A DNA stretch of 64,000 bases, from assembly GCA_963704075.1 (NCBI GenBank), contig CAVPGV010000019.1, positions 130,315-194,314 on the forward strand. Direction: 5' to 3'. Origin of the DNA: JADKAV01 sp963704075. Its GTDB lineage: Bacteria; Actinomycetota; Actinomycetes; S36-B12; UBA10799. Under the pieces are notes generated by a model, which was not told the DNA's origin, made no database searches, and was given only the letters and a program-made list of their open reading frames with translations. Each line of letters begins with the position of its first letter. Within the stretch, counting starts at the first letter, position 1. Below are positions 35,967 through 43,658 of this stretch, piece after piece. The position numbers and the translations under genes are program-made.

Positions 35967-37313
35967 CTAGCGCAGTTCCTCGAGCCGCTGGGCGACCTCG
36001 AAGGCCAGCTCCAGGCTCTGCACGCGGTTCAGCCGCGGGTCACACGCTGTCTCGTACCGATAGGGCAGGTCCTGCTCCTGCGGCCCGTCGATGCCTCCGA
36101 GGCACTCGGTGACGTCGTCACCGGTCAGCTCGATGTGCAGGCCACCGGGGTGGGTGCCCAGGGTGCGGTGAACCTCGAAGAATCCGTGCACCTCGGCGGT
36201 CACGTCCTCGAACTGGCGTGTCTTGACCCCACCGCTGGTCTCGCGGGTGTTCCCGTGCATGGGGTCGCAGACCCAGACGACCGGGTGGCCGTCGGCTTCG
36301 ACCTTCTCGACGATCGGAGGCAGTGTCTCGGCGATCTTGCCCGCTCCCATCCGCGTGATGAACGTGAGGCGCCCGGGGATGCGCTCCGGGTTGAGCGCCT
36401 GCGCCAGAGCAACGGCATCCTCCGGCGTCGCGGTCGGACCGAGTTTGACGCCGATCGGGTTGTGGATCAAGGACGCGAACTGGACGTGCGCCGAATCCAG
36501 GTCGCGCGTGCGCTCCCCCACCCACAGGAAGTGCCCCGACACTGAGTACGGATTGCCCGTGCGGGAGTCGATGCGCACCAGCGGCCGCTCGTAGTCCAGC
36601 ACCAGGGCCTCGTGCCCTGCGTAGAAGTCGACGCGCCGGAACTCCTCCGGGTCGGCACCGCAGGCCTTCATGAACGCCAGCGCATTGTCGATCTCGCGGG
36701 CGATCCGCTCGTAGCGGATACCGGCCTGGGACTCCCGGACGAAGTCCTGGTTCCAGGCATGCACCTGGTGCAGGTCCGCGTACCCGCCCTGTGTGAAGGC
36801 CCGCACCAGGTTCAAAGCCGCGCTGGATGCGTGGTACGCACTGAGCAGCCGCTGCGGATCGAGCCGCCGGGCTTCCGCCTCGAAGGGCTGGTCGTTGACC
36901 CCGTCACCGAAGTACGAGGGCAGCGTCACCTCGCCGTGGGTCTCGTCGGGTTTCGAGCGGGGCTTGAAGTACTGTCCGGCCATCCGCCCGATCTTCACCA
37001 CCGGCATCCGGGAGCCGTAGGTGAGCACGACCGCCATCTGCAGGACGGTCTTCAGCCTGGCACGGATCGAGTTGGCGGTGTTCGCGGCGAACGTCTCGGC
37101 GCAGTCGCCACCCATGAGCACGAACGCCTCGCCGCGGGCCACGGCCCCCAGTTGGTCCACGAGTTGGTCGCACTCGCCGGCGAACACCAGCGGCGGGACG
37201 GTCGCCAGCGCGGCGGTGACCTGTTCCAGGTGCGCGGCATCTGGCCACAGGGGCTGCTGGGCGGCGGGCAGATCCGGCCAGGAAATCACATCATGGGAGG
37301 GCAGGTCGGACAC
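35967..37313 (-). CDS. aroG: 3-deoxy-7-phosphoheptulonate synthase, class II (DAHP synthase)
   Basis: 448 residues of the class II (plant-like) DAHP synthase that starts the shikimate pathway from PEP and erythrose 4-phosphate. Visible: FAGECDQLVDQLG, FVLMGGDCAETFA, RMAGQYFKPRS, VWVCDPMHGNT and GLHIELTGDDVTECLGG. The GTG at 37313 is preceded by a TACCCT -10 element by exactly six bases, so it is preferred over the longer frame beginning at 37337. Its neighbour pknL is conserved in Mycobacterium (Rv2176-Rv2178c). Confidence 0.96.
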   Translation of the reverse strand: MSDLPSHDVISWPDLPAAQQPLWPDAAHLEQVTAALATVPPLVFAGECDQLVDQLGAVARGEAFVLMGGDCAETFAANTANSIRARLKTVLQMAVVLTYGSRMPVVKIGRMAGQYFKPRSKPDETHGEVTLPSYFGDGVNDQPFEAEARRLDPQRLLSAYHASSAALNLVRAFTQGGYADLHQVHAWNQDFVRESQAGIRYERIAREIDNALAFMKACGADPEEFRRVDFYAGHEALVLDYERPLVRIDSRTGNPYSVSGHFLWVGERTRDLDSAHVQFASLIHNPIGVKLGPTATPEDAVALAQALNPERIPGRLTFITRMGAGKIAETLPPIVEKVEADGHPVVWVCDPMHGNTRETSGGVKTRQFEDVTAEVHGFFEVHRTLGTHPGGLHIELTGDDVTECLGGIDGPQEQDLPYRYETACDPRLNRVQSLELAFEVAQRLEELR

Positions 37314-37319
37314 TATTGA

Positions 37320-37325
37320 AGGGTA
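37320..37325 (-). promoter_or_regulatory. -10 element TACCCT, leaderless start of aroG
   Basis: TACCCT on the minus strand, six bases before the GTG at 37313. Confidence 0.5.
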
Positions 37326-37373
37326 ACCCACCAACACGATTCGGCTCGTGGCAGCCGTGGGCGGATCAGCGGC

Positions 37374-38117
37374 TCAAGCGGCTTGCGCAGCCGCGGCGGC
37401 CTGCACCGACTCACCGTCGGCGATGACCTCTTTGGCCCGGGATGCGTAGATGTCGACGTACTCCTGACCGGACAGTTCCATGAGTTCGTACATGATCTCG
37501 TCGGTCATGGACCGCAGCACGAACCGGTCGTTCTCCATCCCCTCGTAGCGGGAGAAGTCCAACGGCTTGCCGATCTTGATGCCGACCCGCCGCACGTTCG
37601 GGATCTTCTGACCCGCCGGCTGGATCTCGCGGGTGCCGATCATCGCGACCGGGATGACGGGGACACCCGCCTCGAGCGCCATCCGCGCGACACCGGTCTT
37701 GCCGCGGTACAACCGGCCGTCCGGCGAGCGGGTCCCCTCCGGGTAGATGCCGAGCAGTTCGTCCTCACCGAGCACCCGCAGGGCGGTGTTCAACGCCGCA
37801 TCTGCTCCCCCGGACCGATCGATCGGAACCTGCCCGACGCCCTTCATGAACGCCCTGGTGGCCCACCCCTTGATGCCCTTGCCCGTGAAGTACTCGGCTT
37901 TCGCCAGGAAGGTGATGTGGCGCTTGCAGACCAGAGGCAGGAAGATCGAGTCGGAAAAACTCAAATGGTTGCTGGCCAGGATCGCCGGGCCTTCATCCGG
38001 GAAGTTCTCCAGACCCTCCACCTGCGGCCGGTAGAGCAGTCGCAACCACGGCCCGAGAAGGATGTACTTGAACATCCAATACAACACCGACTGCCTCCCA
38101 AGAAACATCGCTCCCAA
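37374..38117 (-). CDS. 1-acyl-sn-glycerol-3-phosphate acyltransferase (PlsC family)
   Basis: 247 residues with the acyltransferase motifs NHLSFSD (HX4D), VPIDRSG, and GIYPEGTRSPDGRLYRGKTG. It acylates lysophosphatidate or a related glycerolipid at the membrane; the ortholog position corresponds to Rv2182c. A -10 element TAGGGT is six bases before a TTG at 38117; the ATG at 38108 (MFLGRQSVLYW) is the alternative start, nine bases inside the transcript. Confidence 0.9.
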   Translation of the reverse strand: MGAMFLGRQSVLYWMFKYILLGPWLRLLYRPQVEGLENFPDEGPAILASNHLSFSDSIFLPLVCKRHITFLAKAEYFTGKGIKGWATRAFMKGVGQVPIDRSGGADAALNTALRVLGEDELLGIYPEGTRSPDGRLYRGKTGVARMALEAGVPVIPVAMIGTREIQPAGQKIPNVRRVGIKIGKPLDFSRYEGMENDRFVLRSMTDEIMYELMELSGQEYVDIYASRAKEVIADGESVQAAAAAQAA

Positions 38118-38123
38118 GTTCCG

Positions 38124-38129
38124 ACCCTA
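38124..38129 (-). promoter_or_regulatory. -10 element TAGGGT upstream of the PlsC gene
   Basis: TAGGGT on the minus strand, six bases before TTG at 38117, 15 before the ATG at 38108. Confidence 0.42.
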
Positions 38130-38324
38130 CGGCCCGCATCGCGGCTTGAGCAATCAATCCACGTAAGCGGTGAGCAAAGGGACCATTCCGTGACCTTTCG
38201 GTGGACGCCTCGTCATCTCCTCGTGTAGGGAACGTGAGACCATCGGGGCGTCGAAACCTGGTGCGCATCGTGCTCGCCGACGCGCCTTCCAGTCCGCGCC
38301 CGCCGCACGCAGAAGGGAACCATA

Positions 38325-39071
38325 GTGCCGCTCATCTCAGGCGCTGAGCCCTTCGTCGCCCGCGGCGACCGACTCGGGATCCTGGTGCTGCACGGTGTTC
38401 GCGGTTCACCGGTTTCCGTCACGTCCTGGGCACGGCACCTGGCAGACGCCGGACACACCGTCGCCGCGCCACGACTGCCCGGGCACGGGACCCGCTGGCA
38501 GGACCTGAACCGTACCCGCTGGCAGGACTGGTACGAGGAGGCCGACCGCAACTACGTGTGGCTGACCCAGCGCAGCGATACCGTCGTGGTCATGGGTCTG
38601 TCCAACGGCGCCACCCTGGGACTACGTCTGGCTGAGCGGCACCACGACGTGGATGGTCTGGTACTGGTCAATCCGCAGGTCCACACCGAGCGGTTGGACA
38701 CCCGACTGCTGCCCGGTTTGCGGCACCTGGTGCCAGGTGTGCCGGCAGTGGTCAACGACATCAAGAAGCCTGGCGCCGACGAGGGCGCCTATGACCGCGT
38801 CCCCCTGCACGCGGCCCACTCGACGAAGCAGATGTGGGCGACCGTCAAGTCCGACATCCACCGCGTGGATTGCCCGATCCTGCTGATCCACAGTGCTGAC
38901 GACCACGTCGTGGAACCGTCCAACGCACTGTGGATCATGGCCAATGTGGCGAGCAGTGACGTTCGCGAGATCGTGCTCGAGGACTCCTTCCACGTGGCGA
39001 CCATGGACAACGAGGCACAGGTGGTTCTCGACGCGAGCCTCGCGTTCGCACGTGAGATGGCGCCGGTATGA
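38325..39071 (+). CDS. Alpha/beta hydrolase (carboxylesterase/monoacylglycerol lipase type)
   Basis: 248 residues. Catalytic triad candidates: Ser in GLSNGA, Asp in HSADDHVV, His in EDSFHVATMD. The oxyanion region is LVLHGVRGSP and the cap carries GHGTRW. It resembles Est30/thermostable carboxylesterase proteins. The substrate is unknown; the location beside PlsC suggests lipid metabolism. The GTG at 38325 has AAGG eight bases upstream. It overlaps the next small gene by four bases. Confidence 0.86.
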   Translation: MPLISGAEPFVARGDRLGILVLHGVRGSPVSVTSWARHLADAGHTVAAPRLPGHGTRWQDLNRTRWQDWYEEADRNYVWLTQRSDTVVVMGLSNGATLGLRLAERHHDVDGLVLVNPQVHTERLDTRLLPGLRHLVPGVPAVVNDIKKPGADEGAYDRVPLHAAHSTKQMWATVKSDIHRVDCPILLIHSADDHVVEPSNALWIMANVASSDVREIVLEDSFHVATMDNEAQVVLDASLAFAREMAPV

Positions 39072-39466
39072 GCACACCTCAGGACCCCGTCCCCTACGAC
39101 GAGAACGCATGGGAGCGCATCGTCGCCGAACTCGGTGACGAGATGCCCGACGCAGCCCAGATGCCGGCTCAGCCCACGCCGCTCCCGCCTCCGACTCCAC
39201 CCGCTCCGGCCCGGCCCGATCCCGAGGACACCTTCGTGCCGCCCGAACCACCTCCCCTGCCCCGACTCGACCTCGTGGGTCGACTCGCCTGGGGCGGGGC
39301 GCTCGGGGGACCACTTCTCCTGTTCGCCGGGGTGCTCGCCCCCGGCCTGTTCGGGCCCGCAGTGGTGACTGCCGGCATCGTGGCTTTCGTGGCAGGCTTC
39401 CTCACTCTGGTCCTGCGATCGCCGAATGAGCCCGAGGACGGGTGGGACGACGGATCGATCGTGTGA
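39068..39466 (+). CDS. Small Pro-rich membrane protein, function unknown
   Basis: 132 residues: acidic N-terminus (ENAWERIVAELGDEM), Pro-rich linker (TPLPPPTPPAPARPDP), two C-terminal membrane helices (GGALGGPLLLFAGVLAPGLF and VVTAGIVAFVAGFLTLVL) and an acidic tail. Similar small proteins follow the hydrolase in other actinobacteria. ATGA overlap with the hydrolase means co-translation. I do not recognise a function. Confidence 0.75.
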   Translation: MSTPQDPVPYDENAWERIVAELGDEMPDAAQMPAQPTPLPPPTPPAPARPDPEDTFVPPEPPPLPRLDLVGRLAWGGALGGPLLLFAGVLAPGLFGPAVVTAGIVAFVAGFLTLVLRSPNEPEDGWDDGSIV

Positions 39467-39506
39467 TCGCGCCAGGGATCCGCGACGGCGTGGCAGGATT
39501 GCGCGC

Positions 39507-40733
39507 ATGACCATCACTGAAGTCGTGCAGATGCAGGGCCACCTGATCGACTCCGGCATGCTCAGCCGGGCCCTCGACGACATCCTGGAAGCAGGTGCCG
39601 ATTACGAGATCCAGGACCTGTTGTTCGGCAAGACGAAGAACGACGAGTCCACGGCACGAATCTTCATCAGCCATCCCGACGAGACGGCTATGAACGACCT
39701 TCTGGTGAGACTGCAGAACCACGGGGTCAACCCGGTGGAGACCAGTGACGCCGAGGTGGTGCCCGCCCCGATGGACGGCGTATTCCCCGAGGGGTTCCAT
39801 TCCAGCACGAACTTCGAGACCTTCGTGCGCCTCGAAGGCCAATGGACCACCGTGCGGAATCCCGAGATGGACTGCGGACTGGTGCTGCGTGACGGCGGCG
39901 TCACGACCGTGCCCATGTCGGATGTGAAAGCCGGCGAACCGGTCGTGATCGGATTCCTGGGAGTGAAGGTGGTCGTTCCTCCGCCGCCGAGGCCGGCCTC
40001 CGAGTCCATCTTCGAGTTCATGAATTCGGTGGTGTCCAGTGAGAAACCGCAGGCCCTGCAGGTCCGTCAGATCGCCGATCAGATGCGTGACTGCAAGGCC
40101 GCCGGCAAGCGGATCCTCTGGGTCGGTGGCCCGGCGATCGTGCACACGGGTGGGTCACCGGCACTGTCGGCACTGGTCGAGGCGGGCTATGTCGATGTTC
40201 TGTTCGGCGGCAACGCCCTGGCGACCCACGACATCGAGGCCAACATGTACGGCACATCGCTGGGTGTCGACCTGAGCAAGGGCTCCGGTGTGGATCATGG
40301 ACACGAGAACCACATCCGTGCCATCAACCGGGTCCGCGCACACGGCACCATCGCCGCGGCGGTGGAGGCCGGTGTCATCACGGGCGGATTGATGCATTCC
40401 TTGGTCAAAGCCGACAAACCGTTCGTGCTGGTCGGCTCGGTGCGCGACGACGGACCTCTACCGGACGTGTACGCCGATGTGATCGAGGGTCAACGGGCCA
40501 TGCGCGCCGAACTCAAGGATGTGGGGTTCGCCATCATGGTCGCCACGATGTTGCACGCAATCGCCACCGGCAACATCCTGCCGGCATCGGTGCCTCTGGT
40601 CTGTGTGGACATCAACCCCTCGACGGTCACGAAACTGGCCGATCGGGGCAGCGCGCAGGCGCAGGGCGTGGTGACCGACATCGGCCTGTTCCTCGAGCAG
40701 TTGGCCCTCGAACTGGTGGGACGAAACTCCTAA
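39507..40733 (+). CDS. TIGR00300/LOR-SDH family protein, putative ornithine cyclodeaminase
   Basis: 408 residues. The family is recognisable from GHLIDSGMLSRALDDILEAG, MDGVFPEGFHSSTN, WVGGPAIVHTGGSPALS, LFGGNALATHDIEANMYGTS and GHENHIRAINRVRAHG. In cyanobacteria the same module is the C-terminal half of AgrE/ArgZ, and the methanogen homolog converts ornithine to proline with NAD. A stand-alone copy suggests ornithine-to-proline conversion here. The family is best known from archaea and cyanobacteria. ATG at 39507 with CAGGAT seven bases upstream. Confidence 0.82.
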   Translation: MTITEVVQMQGHLIDSGMLSRALDDILEAGADYEIQDLLFGKTKNDESTARIFISHPDETAMNDLLVRLQNHGVNPVETSDAEVVPAPMDGVFPEGFHSSTNFETFVRLEGQWTTVRNPEMDCGLVLRDGGVTTVPMSDVKAGEPVVIGFLGVKVVVPPPPRPASESIFEFMNSVVSSEKPQALQVRQIADQMRDCKAAGKRILWVGGPAIVHTGGSPALSALVEAGYVDVLFGGNALATHDIEANMYGTSLGVDLSKGSGVDHGHENHIRAINRVRAHGTIAAAVEAGVITGGLMHSLVKADKPFVLVGSVRDDGPLPDVYADVIEGQRAMRAELKDVGFAIMVATMLHAIATGNILPASVPLVCVDINPSTVTKLADRGSAQAQGVVTDIGLFLEQLALELVGRNS

Positions 40734-40812
40734 CCTCTCGGAGTCTGGTGACCGACGGGTAGCCGCTTGGTCGGTCCCCGAATCAGGCCCACCCGGCGCA
40801 GGCGTGGGACTT

Positions 40813-40900
40813 GTACAGACGTGTTGGAGTTATGCACAACCGTTGGAGTTGCGCGGCCCGCGGATATCCAACGCCCGTACCGACCTCCAACGCCTGTACC
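40813..40900. repeat. Four-unit repeat array with dyad symmetry
   Basis: Two direct units, 40813-40831 (GTACAGACGTGTTGGAGTT) and 40833-40850 (TGCACAACCGTTGGAGTT), are followed after a GC-rich 13-base centre by two inverted units. The latter read on the minus strand GGTACGGGCGTTGGAT (40881-40866) and GGTACAGGCGTTGGAG (40900-40885). Consensus is about GTACRGGCGTTGGAG. The array could bind a protein twice from each side or fold as a cruciform. Confidence 0.7.
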
Positions 40901-41120
40901 CAACTCTCACGCCTCGGCACACCGAGGCACGCGACTCCCGCCCCGGGGCAAACACGCAGCAGTCCCCGTCTGTGACCTAGAACTACGCGGTCGTGCCGTT
41001 CGCGTCACGCCCGTGAGGTCGAGGTAACAGACGTCAGTCGTGGGGCAACCGCCTCCCTGAGCGGGCGGTTCACCCTCCTCGGGCGAACGCTCCGAAGGCC
41101 CGTTCCGTGCGCAGATAGCA

Positions 41121-41141
41121 GGCTGTTCCGGTCGAACAGCC
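41121..41141 (-). terminator. Hairpin downstream of the ROK kinase gene
   Basis: GGCTGTTC-CGGTC-GAACAGCC: perfect 8-bp stem with a 5-base loop, 20 bases after the kinase stop at 41162. There is no U-tract, as is common for actinobacterial terminators. Confidence 0.55.
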
Positions 41142-41161
41142 GAACAAGACCGCAGTTGCCG

Positions 41162-42106
41162 CTACCGGTACCTGGCCAGATCGGCGGCACCCACCAGGCC
41201 GGCGGCGTTGCCCAGCGTGGCGATCACGATCCTGGGAAGTTGCCGGTGTTCCTTGCCGGACACCGATTCGGTGAAGGCACGCACCGTGGAGGCGAGCAGC
41301 AGATCGCCGGCCTCGCTGACCCCACCCCCGATGACGAAGCACTCCGGATCCAGGATCGCCGTGACATCGGCCATGCCCTGACCCAACCAGCGGGATACGA
41401 AGTCGAACGCCGCCAGCGCGACCGGATCACCCTCGCGGGCCGCCTTGGTGACGTGCAGCCCCTGCACACCTTCGGGCGTGCCGTCCCCGAAATCCAGCAG
41501 CGTCTCGGCCTCGGCCCTGCGCTCCGAGGCCAGGTAGCGCGCCTCCCGGACCAGCGCGTTGCCGCTGGCGTACTGCTCCCAACAGCCACGATTGCCGCAC
41601 GCACAGGGTCGTCCTCCGGGATCCACATTCAGGTGGCCGAACTCGGCAGCCGCACCCCACCGGCCCCGGTACAACGACCCGGCCAGCACTATTCCCGCAC
41701 CGATTCCGGTTCCGACCGTGACGGTGACCACATACTCCAGTCCCCTAGCCGCCCCGAAGCGCGACTCCCCCCAAGCTGCCGCGTTGGCATCGTTCTCGAC
41801 GACCACCGGGATCCCGACCACAGCCTCGACGGCCTTGCGCAGCGGTTCATCCTTCCAACCGAGGTTGGGAGCGAAGTTGACGCGGGAGCGCTTCTCGTCG
41901 ACGAAACCGGCTGCTCCGATGCCGACCGCCTCGATGTCGTACTCCTCGCGCAGTTCCATCACGAGCGCCGAGACCGTCTCCTCTACCTGCTCGGCGTCGC
42001 GGGCGGCGGTCGCCACCCGGTGCCGGGCGAGAATACGGCCCTGTTCATCGACGACCCCGGCCGCGATCTTGGTCCCTCCGATGTCGACTCCGACTGTCAG
42101 ACCCAT
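41162..42106 (-). CDS. glk: ROK family glucokinase
   Basis: 314 residues. ATP-binding loop VGVDIGGTKIAAGVVD, sugar-binding VENDANAAAWGE, VGTGIGAGIV, the ROK zinc motif CACGNRGCWEQYASG with upstream EFGH, and C-terminal FVIGGGVSEAG. It phosphorylates glucose to glucose 6-phosphate in the cytosol. In Streptomyces glkA sits in the same neighbourhood. The ATG at 42106 has TAGGTT exactly six bases upstream, so the gene may also be transcribed separately from the genes upstream. Confidence 0.93.
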   Translation of the reverse strand: MGLTVGVDIGGTKIAAGVVDEQGRILARHRVATAARDAEQVEETVSALVMELREEYDIEAVGIGAAGFVDEKRSRVNFAPNLGWKDEPLRKAVEAVVGIPVVVENDANAAAWGESRFGAARGLEYVVTVTVGTGIGAGIVLAGSLYRGRWGAAAEFGHLNVDPGGRPCACGNRGCWEQYASGNALVREARYLASERRAEAETLLDFGDGTPEGVQGLHVTKAAREGDPVALAAFDFVSRWLGQGMADVTAILDPECFVIGGGVSEAGDLLLASTVRAFTESVSGKEHRQLPRIVIATLGNAAGLVGAADLARYR

Positions 42107-42112
42107 GCCGAC

Positions 42113-42118
42113 AACCTA
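42113..42118 (-). promoter_or_regulatory. -10 element TAGGTT, leaderless start of glk
   Basis: TAGGTT on the minus strand, six bases before the ATG at 42106. Confidence 0.5.
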
Positions 42119-42128
42119 GGCGAGACGG

Positions 42129-42593
42129 CTAAGTGTTCGCCCGCCCATCGCCGCCCATCGCGGCGAACAGCCCACCGACCAACGCGTTGACCTGCGACAT
42201 GGCCGCACGCGCGGTGTGTGCCCACTCCGGGTTGCTGCGTTCAAGGGCGTCGAGGCCCTGGCACACAGGGCAGTCCGAACACCGCACGACGGGTTCGGCG
42301 GCGTGCGCGTCCGGCGTCCCGGCTGGGGGTTCCTCGGCGGGGGATTCTTCGCTCGTCTGCGCGAGGTACGCCGTCGCACTGGTGGCAGCGGCCTGGGTCA
42401 GATCCGCTACGGCAGCCACCGCTCCCGATTCCACCGCCCAGTCGCGCAATGCCGAGGCCAGCTTCAGGCCCTCCACCATGACCGAGTCCACCGGAGGTTC
42501 GGCCGGACTCGTATGCCACCAGGGCGCTTGCGCTGGACCACCCTGATCTTCGGCCTGTTCGGACGTGTCGGTGCCGTCGTCGTCGGAGGTCAT
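42129..42593 (-). CDS. DUF5304 family protein
   Basis: 154 residues: disordered acidic N-terminus, a helical core (VEGLKLASALRDWAVESG and LTQAAATSATAYL), an acidic Pro-rich spacer, and a C-terminal CSDCPVCQGLDALERSNPEW segment that could bind a metal. The family is actinobacterial and its function unknown. It overlaps the SRPBCC gene upstream (ATGA) and precedes glk by 22 bp, an arrangement conserved in Streptomyces. Confidence 0.82.
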   Translation of the reverse strand: MTSDDDGTDTSEQAEDQGGPAQAPWWHTSPAEPPVDSVMVEGLKLASALRDWAVESGAVAAVADLTQAAATSATAYLAQTSEESPAEEPPAGTPDAHAAEPVVRCSDCPVCQGLDALERSNPEWAHTARAAMSQVNALVGGLFAAMGGDGRANT

Positions 42594-43021
42594 CGCTCCA
42601 CCCTCTTCTTGAGTCCTTTCAGCGCCGTGTCGACGATCGCCTTCTCCGCCTTGCGCTTGATGGTGCCGATGATCGGGATGGTCAGGTCCACCATGAGTCG
42701 GTAGGTGACCTCGCTGGTGCCGTCGCCCCGGTCAGTCACCAGATAGGTCCCGTCAAGATCGCGCAGGACCGTCGATTCGGTCAACTGCCAGTTGACCCGC
42801 CGGTCACCGAGCCACTGGTACCTGATGGAGTACGTGTCCTTGATCGGGCCGCTATCGATGGTCATCTCGACCTCTTTGGGCCGACCGTCCGGGAACGTCG
42901 CCAGCACCTTGGTGGCCTTCACCCCGGCCCACTCGGGATAGGTCCCCAGATCGGCGATCACCTCCATGACCGCCGCGGCCGATGCGTCGATGACGATGGA
43001 CGATTCCGTCTGCTGTGCCAC
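42590..43021 (-). CDS. SRPBCC family protein (cyclase/dehydrase type)
   Basis: 143 residues with the START-like fold: SSIVIDASAAAVMEVIADLG, YPEWAGVKATKVL and a C-terminal helix of KKRVER type. It corresponds in position and size to Rv2185c. These proteins bind hydrophobic ligands, and polyketide cyclase activity is not implied without a polyketide synthase. GTG start at 43021. Confidence 0.86.
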   Translation of the reverse strand: MAQQTESSIVIDASAAAVMEVIADLGTYPEWAGVKATKVLATFPDGRPKEVEMTIDSGPIKDTYSIRYQWLGDRRVNWQLTESTVLRDLDGTYLVTDRGDGTSEVTYRLMVDLTIPIIGTIKRKAEKAIVDTALKGLKKRVER

Positions 43022-43063
43022 AGGCCGGTCCTTTCCCTCTGGGTTCGACGCGCTGCCGCCAGC

Positions 43064-43531
43064 CTACTGCTCCGGCTGCCGCGCCCCATCGTTCGCAGTC
43101 GCCCAGTCGGGCGGGACGCCAGCGCGGCGATCGCCCTCGAGCCGGTACTTCAGGTCCCACACGCTTGCCTTCCACGCCGTCGCCCGCCGGGCCCGTTCGG
43201 CAGCCGCCGCCCGCCATCCGGCCGGCGTGTCGGGCCAGGGTCTGGGAGTGCGCCCGTCGTCGGAGGGCTCGCCACGCAAGTAGTGATGCAGGATGCAGCC
43301 GTCGGCGAACGGCTCGATCCAGATCTCCAGGGATCCGACCAGTGCCCCGGTCATGGACCATCGCTGACCCGCCAGCCCCCGGTCCATGAAGACCACGAGA
43401 TGCAGATCCGGCCACCAGCGCCGCCACGTTTCGGGGTCGGCGACGATGCCGGCCACCACCTCGGGCGACGCGACGACGAACGTCTCGTCGACCAGGTCCA
43501 GGGCAGCCACAGCACGATCATGCCGCACCAC
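43064..43531 (-). CDS. Second SRPBCC family protein
   Basis: About 155 residues: LDLVDETFVVASPEVVAGIV, WRRWWPDLHLVVFMDRG, ILHHYLRGEP and a helical C-terminus (WKASVWDLKYRLEGDRRAG), again a START-like fold. It lies 42 bp upstream of the other SRPBCC gene; Streptomyces has the same pair. The start is uncertain: GTG at 43531, 43528 or 43510. Ligand unknown. Confidence 0.78.
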   Translation of the reverse strand: MVRHDRAVAALDLVDETFVVASPEVVAGIVADPETWRRWWPDLHLVVFMDRGLAGQRWSMTGALVGSLEIWIEPFADGCILHHYLRGEPSDDGRTPRPWPDTPAGWRAAAAERARRATAWKASVWDLKYRLEGDRRAGVPPDWATANDGARQPEQ

Positions 43532-43658
43532 AGCGGTGCCCGGTCCGCGCGCCTTCGGCCGATCCACTGTCGCAATTGCCAGAATTAGTGAACAATGACA
43601 CCCAACCCCAGATGACGTTTTCCGGTAATGCACATGATGGATCACACCAGGAGCTGAC

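Larger units (their letters stand above)
40734..41161. other. Intergenic region between convergent genes, with repeat array
   Basis: About 430 bp without a supported gene. It holds the four-unit repeat array at 40813-40900 and the hairpin at 41121-41141; the remainder shows nothing recognisable. Confidence 0.6.
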
